Below, piece by piece: positions 1 to 8,358 of a stretch of DNA of 64,000 nt; the stretch's first letter is position 1, and each line of letters begins with the position of its first letter. Below the pieces are notes generated by a model. That model was not told where the DNA came from. It saw only the letters and a list, made by a program, of their open reading frames with translations, and did no database searches. Origin of the DNA: WTGA01 sp965214055 (GTDB lineage: Bacteria > Pseudomonadota > Gammaproteobacteria > Arenicellales > Poriferihabitantaceae). The DNA is taken from the NCBI GenBank assembly GCA_965214055.1, contig OZ243931.1, forward strand, positions 1,302,001 to 1,366,000, read 5' to 3'. A program made the translations under genes and the position numbers.

Positions 1-1042
1 GAGCCATGAAGTTTTCACGCGTGAACGTATTGTCCATACGCTCCAGCACGTTGATCACAAACCGGCCAAGGATGTAGCCTTCCAGGGACACTTCATTGAA
101 ATCCTGTGCAGTGGGCCGGGTTCCGAGCGTATTGTATTGTGACTCACGAGCCTGGTGAAATCGGCGCACGATCGCATGGCTGGTATCCATCGCATCCGGC
201 ACGACTTCGGTGACCAGGATTCGGTCGGTTGGATTGTTGACCCTCTTTTCAAGCTCGCGGGAAAGTACGAAAGAAAGATTGGCGATGATGTAGTCGTGAC
301 CAAGATAATCTGCCAGGTTGATGATTTCCGAATTGCTGGCATAGGTCCCGACGATCAGGATGGCGTCCAAATCAGCCTTGCTTAATGCAAACAGGGCTGC
401 ATGGACAGCATGTGTGTTACGGGAAAAGGAAGCTTTGGCCAGAATCGGGATATCCAGTTCTTCCAGCACATTCTTGTAGTTTCTCAGCACAGACCGTCCA
501 AATGCATCATCCTGATAAATGATTCCCAGTCGATTCAGGCCAAGGTCATTGCTGATGTGGTCCACCAGCCTGCGGGTTTCATCAAGATACCCGGCACGTA
601 AATTAATGACATTGGGGAATTTCTCGGCATCGCGTAGAAAATCAGCACCTGTAAAGGGACCTACAAACGGGATGCCGGCTGTTTTTAGAACGGGTGCAAT
701 GCGTTTTGCCGTAGGAGTTCCCACACCGCCAATTACCGCAAGAACATTGTCATCCGCCACAAATTTCGCTGCATTTTCCGCCGCCAGTTCGGGCTCGTAA
801 GCGTCATCGACGGAGGACAGCTTCAGCAATCTGCCCTGGATGCCTCCCTGATTGTTTTGTTCCTCGAACGCTGCCAGGATCCCGGCCCGGTAATACACGC
901 CGAGATTTTTGCTCGGGCCCGAAAAGCAGGCACTCTGTCCGAATACGATCTCATCGGCAGTGACTCCCGTCTCAGCCTTGGATGCCGGGGCCCAGAACAG
1001 GACGAGACAGATTGCCAGCAGATGCTTCGCGCATCGCGACAC
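1..1042 (-). CDS. ABC transporter substrate-binding protein, LivJ-like (partial, cut by left edge)
   Basis: About 347 residues are visible and the 3' end lies beyond position 1. The protein opens with a short basic stretch and a hydrophobic segment ending in a plausible signal-peptidase site (...APASKAETG), so it is probably periplasmic. The body matches the type-1 periplasmic-binding fold of branched-chain amino acid/amide receptors (e.g. the ADDNVLAVIGGVGTPTA and GIPFVGP stretches). I chose the GTG at 1042 because AGGA sits about 5 nt upstream; an in-frame ATG at 1060 would overlap the preceding gene. It is the last visible gene of the SPFH operon, with its start overlapping the end of the HflK-like gene. 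The ligand cannot be told from sequence. No permease or ATPase partner is visible, so it may serve as a sensor or a stand-alone binding protein. Confidence 0.8.
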   Translation of the reverse strand, partial: MSRCAKHLLAICLVLFWAPASKAETGVTADEIVFGQSACFSGPSKNLGVYYRAGILAAFEEQNNQGGIQGRLLKLSSVDDAYEPELAAENAAKFVADDNVLAVIGGVGTPTAKRIAPVLKTAGIPFVGPFTGADFLRDAEKFPNVINLRAGYLDETRRLVDHISNDLGLNRLGIIYQDDAFGRSVLRNYKNVLEELDIPILAKASFSRNTHAVHAALFALSKADLDAILIVGTYASNSEIINLADYLGHDYIIANLSFVLSRELEKRVNNPTDRILVTEVVPDAMDTSHAIVRRFHQARESQYNTLGTRPTAQDFNEVSLEGYILGRFVINVLERMDNTFTRENFMA

Positions 1043-1043
1043 A

Positions 1044-2411
1044 TTATTCCTTCGATGCATCGTGCTGATCTTCTGCGGTTGCATTGGTTTCTTCGGTGGT
1101 TTCAACACTTGCCGGCGGCGAAGTGGTGCCGTGTTCCGCACCGCCGGATGCAAGCACTTCCACCATTGGCTTTTCGTTGTCCTGCTGTTTGGCAATGTTG
1201 CTTTGGCGGGTCAGGTGATCATGGGACAATACCGACGGCGTATCGAAAATAAGCGAACGTGGAGTGGCCAGGTTGACGTGGTCACGTTCGACGCCGGGTT
1301 TATGAAATTGCCCTTCCAGAAGATGTTTGTCCTGACCAGTCTTTTCGAGTGTGTGCAGGGGTTCGGTTAACATGGTGGAAAGCAGCGGCCGATCAAGTGC
1401 TTCGTCGGCCGTGGCAGCGGGCGGGGCACCCCGCAGTACCCGTGCAGGGGAAAATCCGGCTGGACTGTCGATCATGTTGATGTCGATGGTCGATTCGTTC
1501 CCTGGATTGACCGCAGCCAGGTTGGCCTCGCTGAGAATGGTGCGCATTCGCTGCCAATAGCGTGTAATCGCAACCTGAGCCGGTTGTTTCCAATATTCCT
1601 CCAGCAATGCGATGAACATGTCTGCATTGCTTTTGGCTTGCAGCAAACGCCCTTCCGCTTTGGCTTGAGCACTCAGGACCAGTGCTTCTGCCTGTCCCTT
1701 GGAGTGGGAAATGGACCTTTCCTTGGCGCGGTGGGCATCATTGATCCGTTGTGTGCGTTCCGCAATGGCATCGCTGACGTCACGAAATGCATCCAGGGTT
1801 TCTTCGATGGGTCGAACATCAACGATCTTCAATGCGATGATTTCCACACCGATATGGAAAGGCTCGATCTGCCGGACGACTTCATTGAAGAGATGCCGCT
1901 CAATGATGTTGCGGTTGGAAGTGAAAATCAGGTCGATGAAGTTCAACCCGATGACCCCCACCAGTTCTTCTCTCGTGATCATGGTGATCAGACTGATCGG
2001 ATCAGATGCTGCGAACAAATGGTTCTTGAGATGGTTGATTTTGTATTGCAGGGCAACATCTATTTCCAGCATGTTGGTATCGCCGGACAGGATCGTGAAA
2101 TTGACCTTGCCAGCGTCATTGCTGACAATCTGCATGCGGTTGATTCGTCTGATCTTGCGAATGTGCGCCTGATCAATGAATGGAATGTGGTAATGGATGC
2201 CTGGCCCGATTTCCGTTTGGACAACCCGGCCAAAGCGGGTCAGGACCCCTTCCTCCTCCTTCTTGACGATATAGATGCCGCTTGCAAGGATCCCGAAGAT
2301 GATCAGCATGACGGTGATCGGCAGGATCCGTGTCATGCCATGCTTTTCAAAGAAGTCAAAGGAGCTGTAGATGGCCTGGGTACTTCTCGGCAAGGGCTGA
2401 TTTTCGCTCAT
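1044..2411 (-). CDS. SPFH/band 7 protein, HflK-like
   Basis: 455 residues with one N-terminal membrane segment (about residues 25-50) followed by an SPFH/band 7 domain. The hallmark stretch KKEEEGVLTRFGRVV leads into a PGIHYHIPF motif, then a helical region rich in Ala/Glu/Lys. The C-terminal ~120 residues are low-complexity, Ala/Glu/Thr-rich and unlike E. coli HflK. The start at 2411 follows a GGGGG tract by 8 nt and lies 17 nt after the upstream stop; an in-frame ATG at 2453 would overlap the HflC-like gene. HflK/HflC form membrane cages that modulate FtsH in E. coli. Here the context, an operon with an SPFH-fused permease, suggests a dedicated scaffold for that transporter (inference). Confidence 0.85.
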   Translation of the reverse strand: MSENQPLPRSTQAIYSSFDFFEKHGMTRILPITVMLIIFGILASGIYIVKKEEEGVLTRFGRVVQTEIGPGIHYHIPFIDQAHIRKIRRINRMQIVSNDAGKVNFTILSGDTNMLEIDVALQYKINHLKNHLFAASDPISLITMITREELVGVIGLNFIDLIFTSNRNIIERHLFNEVVRQIEPFHIGVEIIALKIVDVRPIEETLDAFRDVSDAIAERTQRINDAHRAKERSISHSKGQAEALVLSAQAKAEGRLLQAKSNADMFIALLEEYWKQPAQVAITRYWQRMRTILSEANLAAVNPGNESTIDINMIDSPAGFSPARVLRGAPPAATADEALDRPLLSTMLTEPLHTLEKTGQDKHLLEGQFHKPGVERDHVNLATPRSLIFDTPSVLSHDHLTRQSNIAKQQDNEKPMVEVLASGGAEHGTTSPPASVETTEETNATAEDQHDASKE

Positions 2412-2427
2412 CCGCTTACCCCCTGTT

Positions 2428-3321
2428 TCACTTGGGTAATTCCTGGCTGTCAAGGTACTTGAACAACTCGCTGTCAGCCGGCAACATCAGCGTGGTGTTC
2501 TTGTCGATGATCAGGTCGTAGCTGTCAAGGGCGCGAATGAATTTGTAGAAATCCGGGTCTTTTTGATAGGCCTTTCCCAGCAAAGCGATGGCCTCGGCTT
2601 CGGCCTTGCCCAGAATCCTTGTCGCTTTAGCGTGGGCATCCGCCAACAGTTTCTCATGCTCGTGGATGGCCCTTGCTTCGATGCGGATTGCCATTTCCTC
2701 TCCTTCACTTCGATAACGTGCGGCAATGCGTGCACGTTCCGAGATCATGCGCTGGATAACACTTGGCCGGTTTTCCAGCGGCAGCGTGTATTCCACCAGG
2801 CCGGCCTTGAGCACCTCGATCCCATAATTTGCCTTGGCGACCGGCGCGACTCTGGCAAGAATTTCATGGAACAACGCGGACGAGTCTTCATGCTCCAGCC
2901 CCAAGCCAATAAAGGCATCCCTGGACCGGTTGCTGATCACGACGCCAATACTTGAAAGATAAAGACCCTGCAATCTTTCCACCGCGTTCTCATTGGTTCG
3001 TATTGCCTCAACAAACAATACGGGATCTTCAATCCTCCAGAGAAGGTAGCCTTTGACGAGGATATTCTTCTGGTCATCCGTAATGAGTTCATGAGGAGGG
3101 CTGGTGTAGGTATGGAGGCGCCGGTCAATTTTGTAGATTTTTGAGATCGGTGGTGGCCATTTGAAGTGAAGCCCAGGTTGTTTTATCGGTCCGGATATTT
3201 TCCCGAAGTGCGTAAGGACGCCTTGTTGCGTCTCATGAATGGTGTAGACGCTGCCGTAGGCTATTGTCCCAAGAACGATCGCAATCGCTGCGGTCAGAGT
3301 CAGTTTTCTGGAAAAGGACAT
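2428..3321 (-). CDS. SPFH/band 7 protein, HflC-like
   Basis: 297 residues: an N-terminal membrane anchor (about residues 7-25), then an SPFH domain beginning VYTIHETQQGVLTHFGKI with a PGLHFKWPPP turn. A long helical segment follows (ISERARIAARYRSEGEEMAIRIEARA, continuing into the Ala-rich KATRILGKAEAEAIALLG stretch) typical of HflC, and the tail FIRALDSYDLIIDKNTTLMLPADSELFKYL is also HflC-like. Its ATG overlaps the stop of the permease-SPFH fusion by one base (TAATG), which implies translational coupling. It is the second of three SPFH-domain products in this operon. The ordinary HflC partner lies next to hflX/hflK in enterobacteria; this locus has neither hflX nor hfq. Confidence 0.88.
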   Translation of the reverse strand: MSFSRKLTLTAAIAIVLGTIAYGSVYTIHETQQGVLTHFGKISGPIKQPGLHFKWPPPISKIYKIDRRLHTYTSPPHELITDDQKNILVKGYLLWRIEDPVLFVEAIRTNENAVERLQGLYLSSIGVVISNRSRDAFIGLGLEHEDSSALFHEILARVAPVAKANYGIEVLKAGLVEYTLPLENRPSVIQRMISERARIAARYRSEGEEMAIRIEARAIHEHEKLLADAHAKATRILGKAEAEAIALLGKAYQKDPDFYKFIRALDSYDLIIDKNTTLMLPADSELFKYLDSQELPK

Positions 3322-5579
3322 TATTTTTCACTCCGTGTATTCGTGGCTGCAGGCAAAAGGTTCTGCTTCCAAAGCGCAACTTTATTGAGACTTTGCTGGT
3401 TGGGCATGATGATTTTGGGATTTGTCGCCAAGGCCGTTTCCAGCTTTTCCCGCCACAGCATGTAACGCAGCACATCGGGGGCACTTTGAACCGCAACGGA
3501 CACATCCGAGATCGCATCGGCTTCCGCGGCTGAAACGGTTACTTTTCGATAGGCCCCGCCTTTCGCTGATTCCAGCTCATACTGGGCATTGCCATGTGCC
3601 TGGGGAGTTAACATGGCAAAAAATCGCTGGGCATTGACGATGATTCGTTCCTGGTCTTCCTGGGCACTGGATACTTCCCGAAATGCATTGATGGTTTCCT
3701 CAATGGGATTGATCCCCAGGAGATTGACCTTCACCAGATCAATGCTGTTCACCACCGTATAGGCGTCATGGTCCGGCTCGACAACAAACAGGTCCTTGAT
3801 GTGCTGTTCCAGGTTTTCCCGGTGAATATTGAGCAGCTGATCAAGACTCCGGGCCGACACAAAAGTACGCAGGTTGTTTCTGACAATATTTTCAATAACC
3901 TCTCGCGGGCCATCAATGGTGTAATAATAGGCATAGGGGTCCTTGACGCGGTACTGCATGGTCATGGAGAGTGCTGCCAGGCTGAGGTCACCGGTAATGA
4001 ATTCATACGAGGCGGAAACCTTTGCGGTTTTCACTTCCTTGATGGACCACTTGTCCGCCTGTACAAAGGGCCAGGGTCCAAGGTAGTGCAGTCCCGGTGG
4101 CAGGTCCTTCTTATAAACTTCACCAAACAGGAGTCCATACCCGACATATCCGGGGGCGACTTTCGTGAATCCGGTTCCAAGGTAGACCGCAAAGACCACA
4201 GTGGCCAGTAGCGCGGCAGTCCGCTTGCGGTTACACATCATGTGTGACCATGCACGTTTTGTGGCACGGAATACCGGTTTCAGATTGAGCAACAGATCGT
4301 CGTAACCGCTTTTCAAGGCTCCAGCGCGGAAGCGCCAGACAATCAAGGCGGCCAGGGCCAGGGCGCTTCCCCACTGCAGGAGTTGGATGACCGGTTGGTC
4401 CGAAGCTTCGAGGTTTACCGAGATAGACAGGCCTGTGGCGAGAAGCAGCATGTCAATGGCTATGCCAAAGAGAACGGTGACTGCAATGACAATTCCGACA
4501 TAAATGGAGGCGAATTTTGCACCAAATTGGCTGACGATGATGGCAATCGTTCCGGTATTGGTAGCGGGGCCGGTCATAAGAAAAACCAGGGCGGCACCCG
4601 GGCTGAACCCTTTGGCAACCAGTGCAGCAGCAATGGGAGTGCTCGCAGATGCACAGATGTACAGCGGGACGGCGAACAGTACCATCACCGGATACGCCAG
4701 CCATTGTGCGTATTCGTTGGACATTAAGTCGGTGGGAATCGCCAGAAAGAGCAGGCCTCCCAATGCGAGACCTACCAGCAGGGCGAAGAGGATATCATCG
4801 GCAATCTCAACGAATCCATATCGAAAAATGTGTTTGACGACTTTTGTGAATGTCAGACCGGTTGCTGTGTTAGGAGTGTCCTCTTGCCCGGGGAGTGCCT
4901 GGTGGGTAGGAGCACCTTCCTGGTAGAAACCGGGTTTGACCCAGGATACGAACCTGAGCGCGCTGATGGCGAGCAAAACACTTTTGAACCAGTTGGCCGA
5001 CAATTCCTTGAACTGGGCAGGACTGATATAGCAATCGTCGCTTTCTGAAAGCAGGGACTGGTGACCATGGTCATGGTGGTGATCATGGTGGTGATCGTGA
5101 GTATGGTCATGGCGGTGATCGTGGTTGCTTGGCTTTGCTTCATCGCGATCATCGCGTATCAGTCCGATGCAGAAAATTCCCGCGACGACTGCCGTGATGA
5201 AACTGATGATCGGGCGGACGATGGCAACGATCCATCCAAAAAAGGCATTCGTTACCAGGATTGAATCTGCACCGGTTTCCGGCGCGGTGATCAGGAACGA
5301 CATGCACGAAGAACGTGAAGCCCCTTTTCTGCGCATTTCAGCGACTACCGGCACCACTGAACAGCTGCAAAGGGGAACCGGTACTCCGATGGCTGCACTC
5401 GTGCTGACGGATTTCAGACTGTCATCCTTGCACCACCTGAGAATAGCCTGGCGTGAAATGAAGACGTGAATCAGGCCGGACAGGAAAAGCCCCAGCAACA
5501 ACATGGGTGCCAATAATAGAGAAGCCGACCAAAGAAAATCGAAGAAACTGAGAGTTCCACCAAGAGGCGGCTTATCCAC
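3321..5579 (-). CDS. Cu/Zn-efflux-type permease (SO_0444/DUF318-like) fused to a C-terminal SPFH domain
   Basis: 752 residues with two parts. Residues ~1-410 are a multi-spanning permease of the YraQ/DUF318, SO_0444 type. It has the conserved PLCSCSVVP Cys motif near residue 70, a GPATNTGT motif near residue 340, and a cytoplasmic-type His-rich loop near residues 150-175 (alternating HD/HH pairs) fitting metal binding. After a fresh membrane segment (about residues 455-475), residues ~480-752 form an HflK-like SPFH domain (GYVGYGLLFGEV, PPGLHYLGPWPF, NPIEETINAFREVSSAQEDQERI). The start is GTG with GGAG 8 nt upstream. It is the first gene of the operon and is followed by HflC-like and HflK-like genes. 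By family the permease half should export divalent or soft metals across the inner membrane. The covalent SPFH attachment is unusual and suggests the transporter is built into the SPFH cage. Confidence 0.85.
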   Translation of the reverse strand: MDKPPLGGTLSFFDFLWSASLLLAPMLLLGLFLSGLIHVFISRQAILRWCKDDSLKSVSTSAAIGVPVPLCSCSVVPVVAEMRRKGASRSSCMSFLITAPETGADSILVTNAFFGWIVAIVRPIISFITAVVAGIFCIGLIRDDRDEAKPSNHDHRHDHTHDHHHDHHHDHGHQSLLSESDDCYISPAQFKELSANWFKSVLLAISALRFVSWVKPGFYQEGAPTHQALPGQEDTPNTATGLTFTKVVKHIFRYGFVEIADDILFALLVGLALGGLLFLAIPTDLMSNEYAQWLAYPVMVLFAVPLYICASASTPIAAALVAKGFSPGAALVFLMTGPATNTGTIAIIVSQFGAKFASIYVGIVIAVTVLFGIAIDMLLLATGLSISVNLEASDQPVIQLLQWGSALALAALIVWRFRAGALKSGYDDLLLNLKPVFRATKRAWSHMMCNRKRTAALLATVVFAVYLGTGFTKVAPGYVGYGLLFGEVYKKDLPPGLHYLGPWPFVQADKWSIKEVKTAKVSASYEFITGDLSLAALSMTMQYRVKDPYAYYYTIDGPREVIENIVRNNLRTFVSARSLDQLLNIHRENLEQHIKDLFVVEPDHDAYTVVNSIDLVKVNLLGINPIEETINAFREVSSAQEDQERIIVNAQRFFAMLTPQAHGNAQYELESAKGGAYRKVTVSAAEADAISDVSVAVQSAPDVLRYMLWREKLETALATNPKIIMPNQQSLNKVALWKQNLLPAATNTRSEK

Positions 5580-5633
5580 TGTGAAGTCTCCACCAGAGCA
5601 TGTTTTTGAATGGTCAAGTCCAAATCAAATAGA

Positions 5634-5650
5634 ACCCTATTATACAGGGT
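5634..5650 (-). promoter_or_regulatory. Candidate -10 with overlapping inverted repeat for the permease-SPFH operon
   Basis: On the minus strand a perfect TATAAT lies at 5644-5639, about 60 nt upstream of the GTG start. It is embedded in an inverted repeat (ACCCT at 5634-5638, AGGGT at 5646-5650, 7-nt spacer). No good -35 hexamer is found 16-18 nt upstream. An activator, or an operator over the -10, would fit a metal-responsive operon, but this is inference. Confidence 0.4.
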
Positions 5651-5676
5651 CCAGAACCCAGAGCCAGAACCCAGAG
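5651..5676. repeat. Two exact tandem copies of a 13-bp unit
   Basis: CCAGAACCCAGAG occurs at 5651-5663 and again at 5664-5676, directly against the left end of the IS element. The last five bases of the second copy (CAGAG) are also the putative target duplication. Confidence 0.85.
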
Positions 5677-5697
5677 GGCAGGACGATCCCACGCTAA
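5677..5697 (+). repeat. Left terminal inverted repeat of the DUF4338-ISAs1 element
   Basis: Begins GGCAGGACGATCCC and pairs with the right end with one mismatch (G/T at the tenth base). Confidence 0.85.
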
Positions 5698-5800
5698 TTT
5701 TGTTTGATTTTTCCTGGATTTGTCTTTCGGTGGGTATTTTCTGCCCTGTGGTGGAAGATAGTACTGGCTTTCCCATTGTGAGTATGCTACAAGGATGTTC

Positions 5801-7627
5801 ATGGCACCTCAATCCCACGACTGCGACGAAGATATTTTCCTGGAGAAGCCCGCTGATTTTCGTCTGGAGGAAGTAGAGGTTCGCCTGATCACCCCCATGG
5901 AGCGTCTACGGTGGGACGCGGTGATGAACAAGCATCATTACCTGAGATTTCATCGTTTTGCGGGCCAGGGTCTGCGTTATGTGGTCACCTGGCGGGGGCA
6001 GTGGCTGGCCCTGTCCGGCTGGCAGGGCGGTGCCTTCAAGTGTAAGCCACGGGATCGCTGGATTGGCTGGAAGCAGATCGATCAATTTCGTCGGTTGGAC
6101 CTGATTGCCAACAACACCCGCTTTCTGGTATTGGCCAACCCCGGGGTCTTTTGGAATCTGGCTTCCTTTTTCCTGTCGACGATGACCCGTCGGCTCGCGG
6201 CAGACTGGCAGAAGATTTACGGTCACGGTGTGCTTATCGCCGAGACCTTCTGTGACCCCGAACAGTTTGCCGGAACGATGTACCAGGCATCGGGCTGGCA
6301 GATGTTGGGTGAGACCAAGGGATATGCCCGCTCCAATGGCCGCTACACCGACCCCCACAACAAACCCAAGCAGATATGGGTCCGCACCCTGCGCCGGGAT
6401 GCCCAAAAGCTGCTTGCAAACCCGGAACCCCTTCCCCTGGCGGTGAAGCCGCTGTCCGGCCCGGACCAGGTGAGCCGGGACCCGGAACTGATGCGTTCCC
6501 TGTATGCGGAACTGGCCGCAATCCCGGACTATCGCCGAGCACAGGGGCGCAAGCACACGGTGGCCTGTGTGCTCACCATACATCTGCTTGCCACCATGGC
6601 CAACATGAAGGGATGCCTCGCAGCGGCACAGTTCGCCAAGGCACTGTCCCAGGACGAACTCGAGGCCGTCGGGGCCTGGAAGAACCCGAAGACCGGCCTG
6701 TACGAACCCGTGGCCAAATCCACCCTCCACCGGGTGGTGCAATCCGTGGACCCCGAGGCCCTGGAGGCGGTGCTGCACCGCTATGCACAGACCCGTATTC
6801 CATTGGCCCGGGCCCTGGCCGGAGATGGCAAGCGAATCCGTGGCGCCAATCGCAACGGCGACGGCCACCACGAGACCGTGACCCTGGTGGACCACACCTC
6901 CGGGGCACCGGTCGCCATGCTCGGCTTTGCCGACCAAGGTGGCGAGTTGGCTGCCCTGCATGATCTGTTGGAACGCATTGACATTCAGGACAAGATCATC
7001 ACCCTGGATGCTCTGCACACGGTGCGCAACACTGCACGGCGGATCCTCAGCGGGGACGCGGACTATGTCATGGCCGTCAAGGGCAATGCACCCGAAACCT
7101 TCAAACACCTTGATCTCATCGACTGGAAACAGGTACGGGATGGGCACTATGCCGAGGAACCGACCAAGGCCCACGGCCGACTCGAACAGCGTACCATTGA
7201 TGTCATGACCCCGCTGCCCAAAGCCATCAATTACCCGGGAGTGCGCCAGATTGCCCGGGTCCAGCGCTCCCGGGAGACCCTCAAACCGGAGGGCCAGACA
7301 CCGAGCAACGAGACCGCTTACCTCATCACTTCCCTCAGTGCCTCCGAGGCTTCTCCCGCCGACCTGCTGGCACTCAATCGAGGACACTGGAGCGTGGAAA
7401 GTCATCACCGACAGCGCGATACCACCTTTGGCGAGGACGCTTGCATGACCCGAACCGGAAACGGCCCCCTGAACCGTGCCAGTCTCAACTCCATCGCCCT
7501 GGCCGTGGTATTCACAAACCAATTCGAGGGGGAAAAAAGCCTCGCCGAAACCCTGCGACGGTTCCAACTCCGACCCAGGGACGCGATCCGGGCGGTCTGC
7601 GAACCCTCTCCAGACCCCATCGACTGA
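5801..7627 (+). CDS. DUF4338 (DruA-like) domain fused to an ISAs1-family DDE transposase
   Basis: 608 residues. Residues ~30-200 are DUF4338, the family named for DruA of the Druantia anti-phage system (HHYLRFHRFAGQGLRYVV, LSGWQGGAFKC, LANPGVFWNLASF, VLIAETFCDPEQFAGTMYQASGW). Residues ~225-600 are an ISAs1/H-repeat transposase. It has the N-terminal IPDYRRAQGRKHTVACVL region and the DDE-type acidic residues in LAGDGKRIRG, IITLDALHTVRN and HWSVESHHRQRDTTFGED. I prefer the ATG at 5801, which has AAGG 6 nt upstream, over the ATG at 5795. The gene sits inside matching inverted repeats, so it is expected to mobilise the element. Whether the DUF4338 part helps target choice or DNA binding, or is defence-derived, cannot be decided from sequence. 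Confidence 0.88.
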   Translation: MAPQSHDCDEDIFLEKPADFRLEEVEVRLITPMERLRWDAVMNKHHYLRFHRFAGQGLRYVVTWRGQWLALSGWQGGAFKCKPRDRWIGWKQIDQFRRLDLIANNTRFLVLANPGVFWNLASFFLSTMTRRLAADWQKIYGHGVLIAETFCDPEQFAGTMYQASGWQMLGETKGYARSNGRYTDPHNKPKQIWVRTLRRDAQKLLANPEPLPLAVKPLSGPDQVSRDPELMRSLYAELAAIPDYRRAQGRKHTVACVLTIHLLATMANMKGCLAAAQFAKALSQDELEAVGAWKNPKTGLYEPVAKSTLHRVVQSVDPEALEAVLHRYAQTRIPLARALAGDGKRIRGANRNGDGHHETVTLVDHTSGAPVAMLGFADQGGELAALHDLLERIDIQDKIITLDALHTVRNTARRILSGDADYVMAVKGNAPETFKHLDLIDWKQVRDGHYAEEPTKAHGRLEQRTIDVMTPLPKAINYPGVRQIARVQRSRETLKPEGQTPSNETAYLITSLSASEASPADLLALNRGHWSVESHHRQRDTTFGEDACMTRTGNGPLNRASLNSIALAVVFTNQFEGEKSLAETLRRFQLRPRDAIRAVCEPSPDPID

Positions 7628-7834
7628 ATCACAGCACTGGTTGACCACCGACCATAACCAGTCGGCACCCTGCTGGCGCACTGCCGTTGTCAAGACCCTG
7701 AAATCAGGCAGACAACGCCCATACCCCTCCACATCCAGACTCCGCCTACTCTTCTATCAAGGGGAATCCAGCATGCTGCCCTTTGTTACCTCATGTAGAA
7801 TCAATCCACCATGCCAAAAAGCGCTAACGACTCT

Positions 7835-7855
7835 TTAGCGTGGGATAGTCCTGCC
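7835..7855 (-). repeat. Right terminal inverted repeat of the DUF4338-ISAs1 element
   Basis: Reverse complement of the left end at 20 of 21 positions. It ends 4 bp before the GGGTGTGCGTCA terminus of the neighbouring ISKra4-type element. Confidence 0.85.
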
Positions 7856-7981
7856 CAGAGGGTGTGCGTCATATTTTTTTAATTTTGGAATTGTATAGCA
7901 GGCATGCGAGTGTAGTGTTTTATTGATTGTTTCTGTACGTGTATAATACGCATATATTTCAATCGTACCCAGACGATTACC

Positions 7982-8344
7982 GTGCCTACCATCGAACAAC
8001 TTGAATCCAAGCGAGATTCATTGCTCAAACAAGTCGCGGATACCAAGGAGTTCCGACCGGGCAGTCTGTCTCCGTACTTCCGCAAATGCGGCAAGTCTTC
8101 GTGCCACTGTGCACAGGAAGATGCCAGCGGCCATCCGGGATGGCAACTGTCCCGCAAAGTCAACGCCAAGTCGGTCTCTCGCGGTATTCCCGCCCATGCC
8201 CTGGAAGCCACCCGGGAGCAGATCGAGCACTATCATCGTTTCAAGGATTTGGTCCGAGAGTTAATCGAAGTGAACGAATCGTTGTGTGACCTGCGTCTGA
8301 AGGCGGGGCGGGGTAAAAAAAACCTCCGCACCAAACCCTCTTAA
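7982..8344 (+). CDS. DUF6788-type accessory protein of an ISKra4 element
   Basis: 120 residues, GTG start. The N-terminus is helical (MPTIEQLESKRDSLLKQV), followed by FRPGSLSPYFRKCGKSSCHCAQ with a CxxxxCxC-like cysteine cluster, then a Lys/Arg-rich tail. Small proteins of this type are found upstream of ISKra4-family transposases and are presumed to be accessory DNA-binding factors; the function is not established. It is immediately followed by the truncated transposase gene. A second, frameshifted copy of its 5' part lies at 9000-9152. Confidence 0.6.
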   Translation: MPTIEQLESKRDSLLKQVADTKEFRPGSLSPYFRKCGKSSCHCAQEDASGHPGWQLSRKVNAKSVSRGIPAHALEATREQIEHYHRFKDLVRELIEVNESLCDLRLKAGRGKKNLRTKPS

Positions 8345-8358
8345 ATGAACCTTCGAGG

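Larger units (their letters stand above)
5677..7855 (+). mobile_element. 2.18-kb insertion sequence encoding a DUF4338-ISAs1 transposase fusion
   Basis: The element is bounded by 21-bp terminal inverted repeats (5677-5697 and 7835-7855; 20 of 21 positions match, both reading GGCAGGAC inwards). Each end is flanked by CAGAG (5672-5676 and 7856-7860), a possible 5-bp target duplication. The single large gene at 5801-7627 occupies most of it. Ordinary ISAs1-family elements are about 1.2-1.4 kb with 8-10 bp duplications, so both the size and the flank are atypical. The extra length is accounted for by the N-terminal DUF4338 part of the transposase. The copy looks intact (open frame, matching ends). 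It inserted next to the left end of an ISKra4-type remnant. Confidence 0.85.

Noticed and set aside
5906..7732. 608-codon open frame on the minus strand opposite the transposase
   Set aside because: It is the antisense shadow of the ISAs1-type fusion; its residues show no domain and the plus-strand frame has clear transposase motifs.
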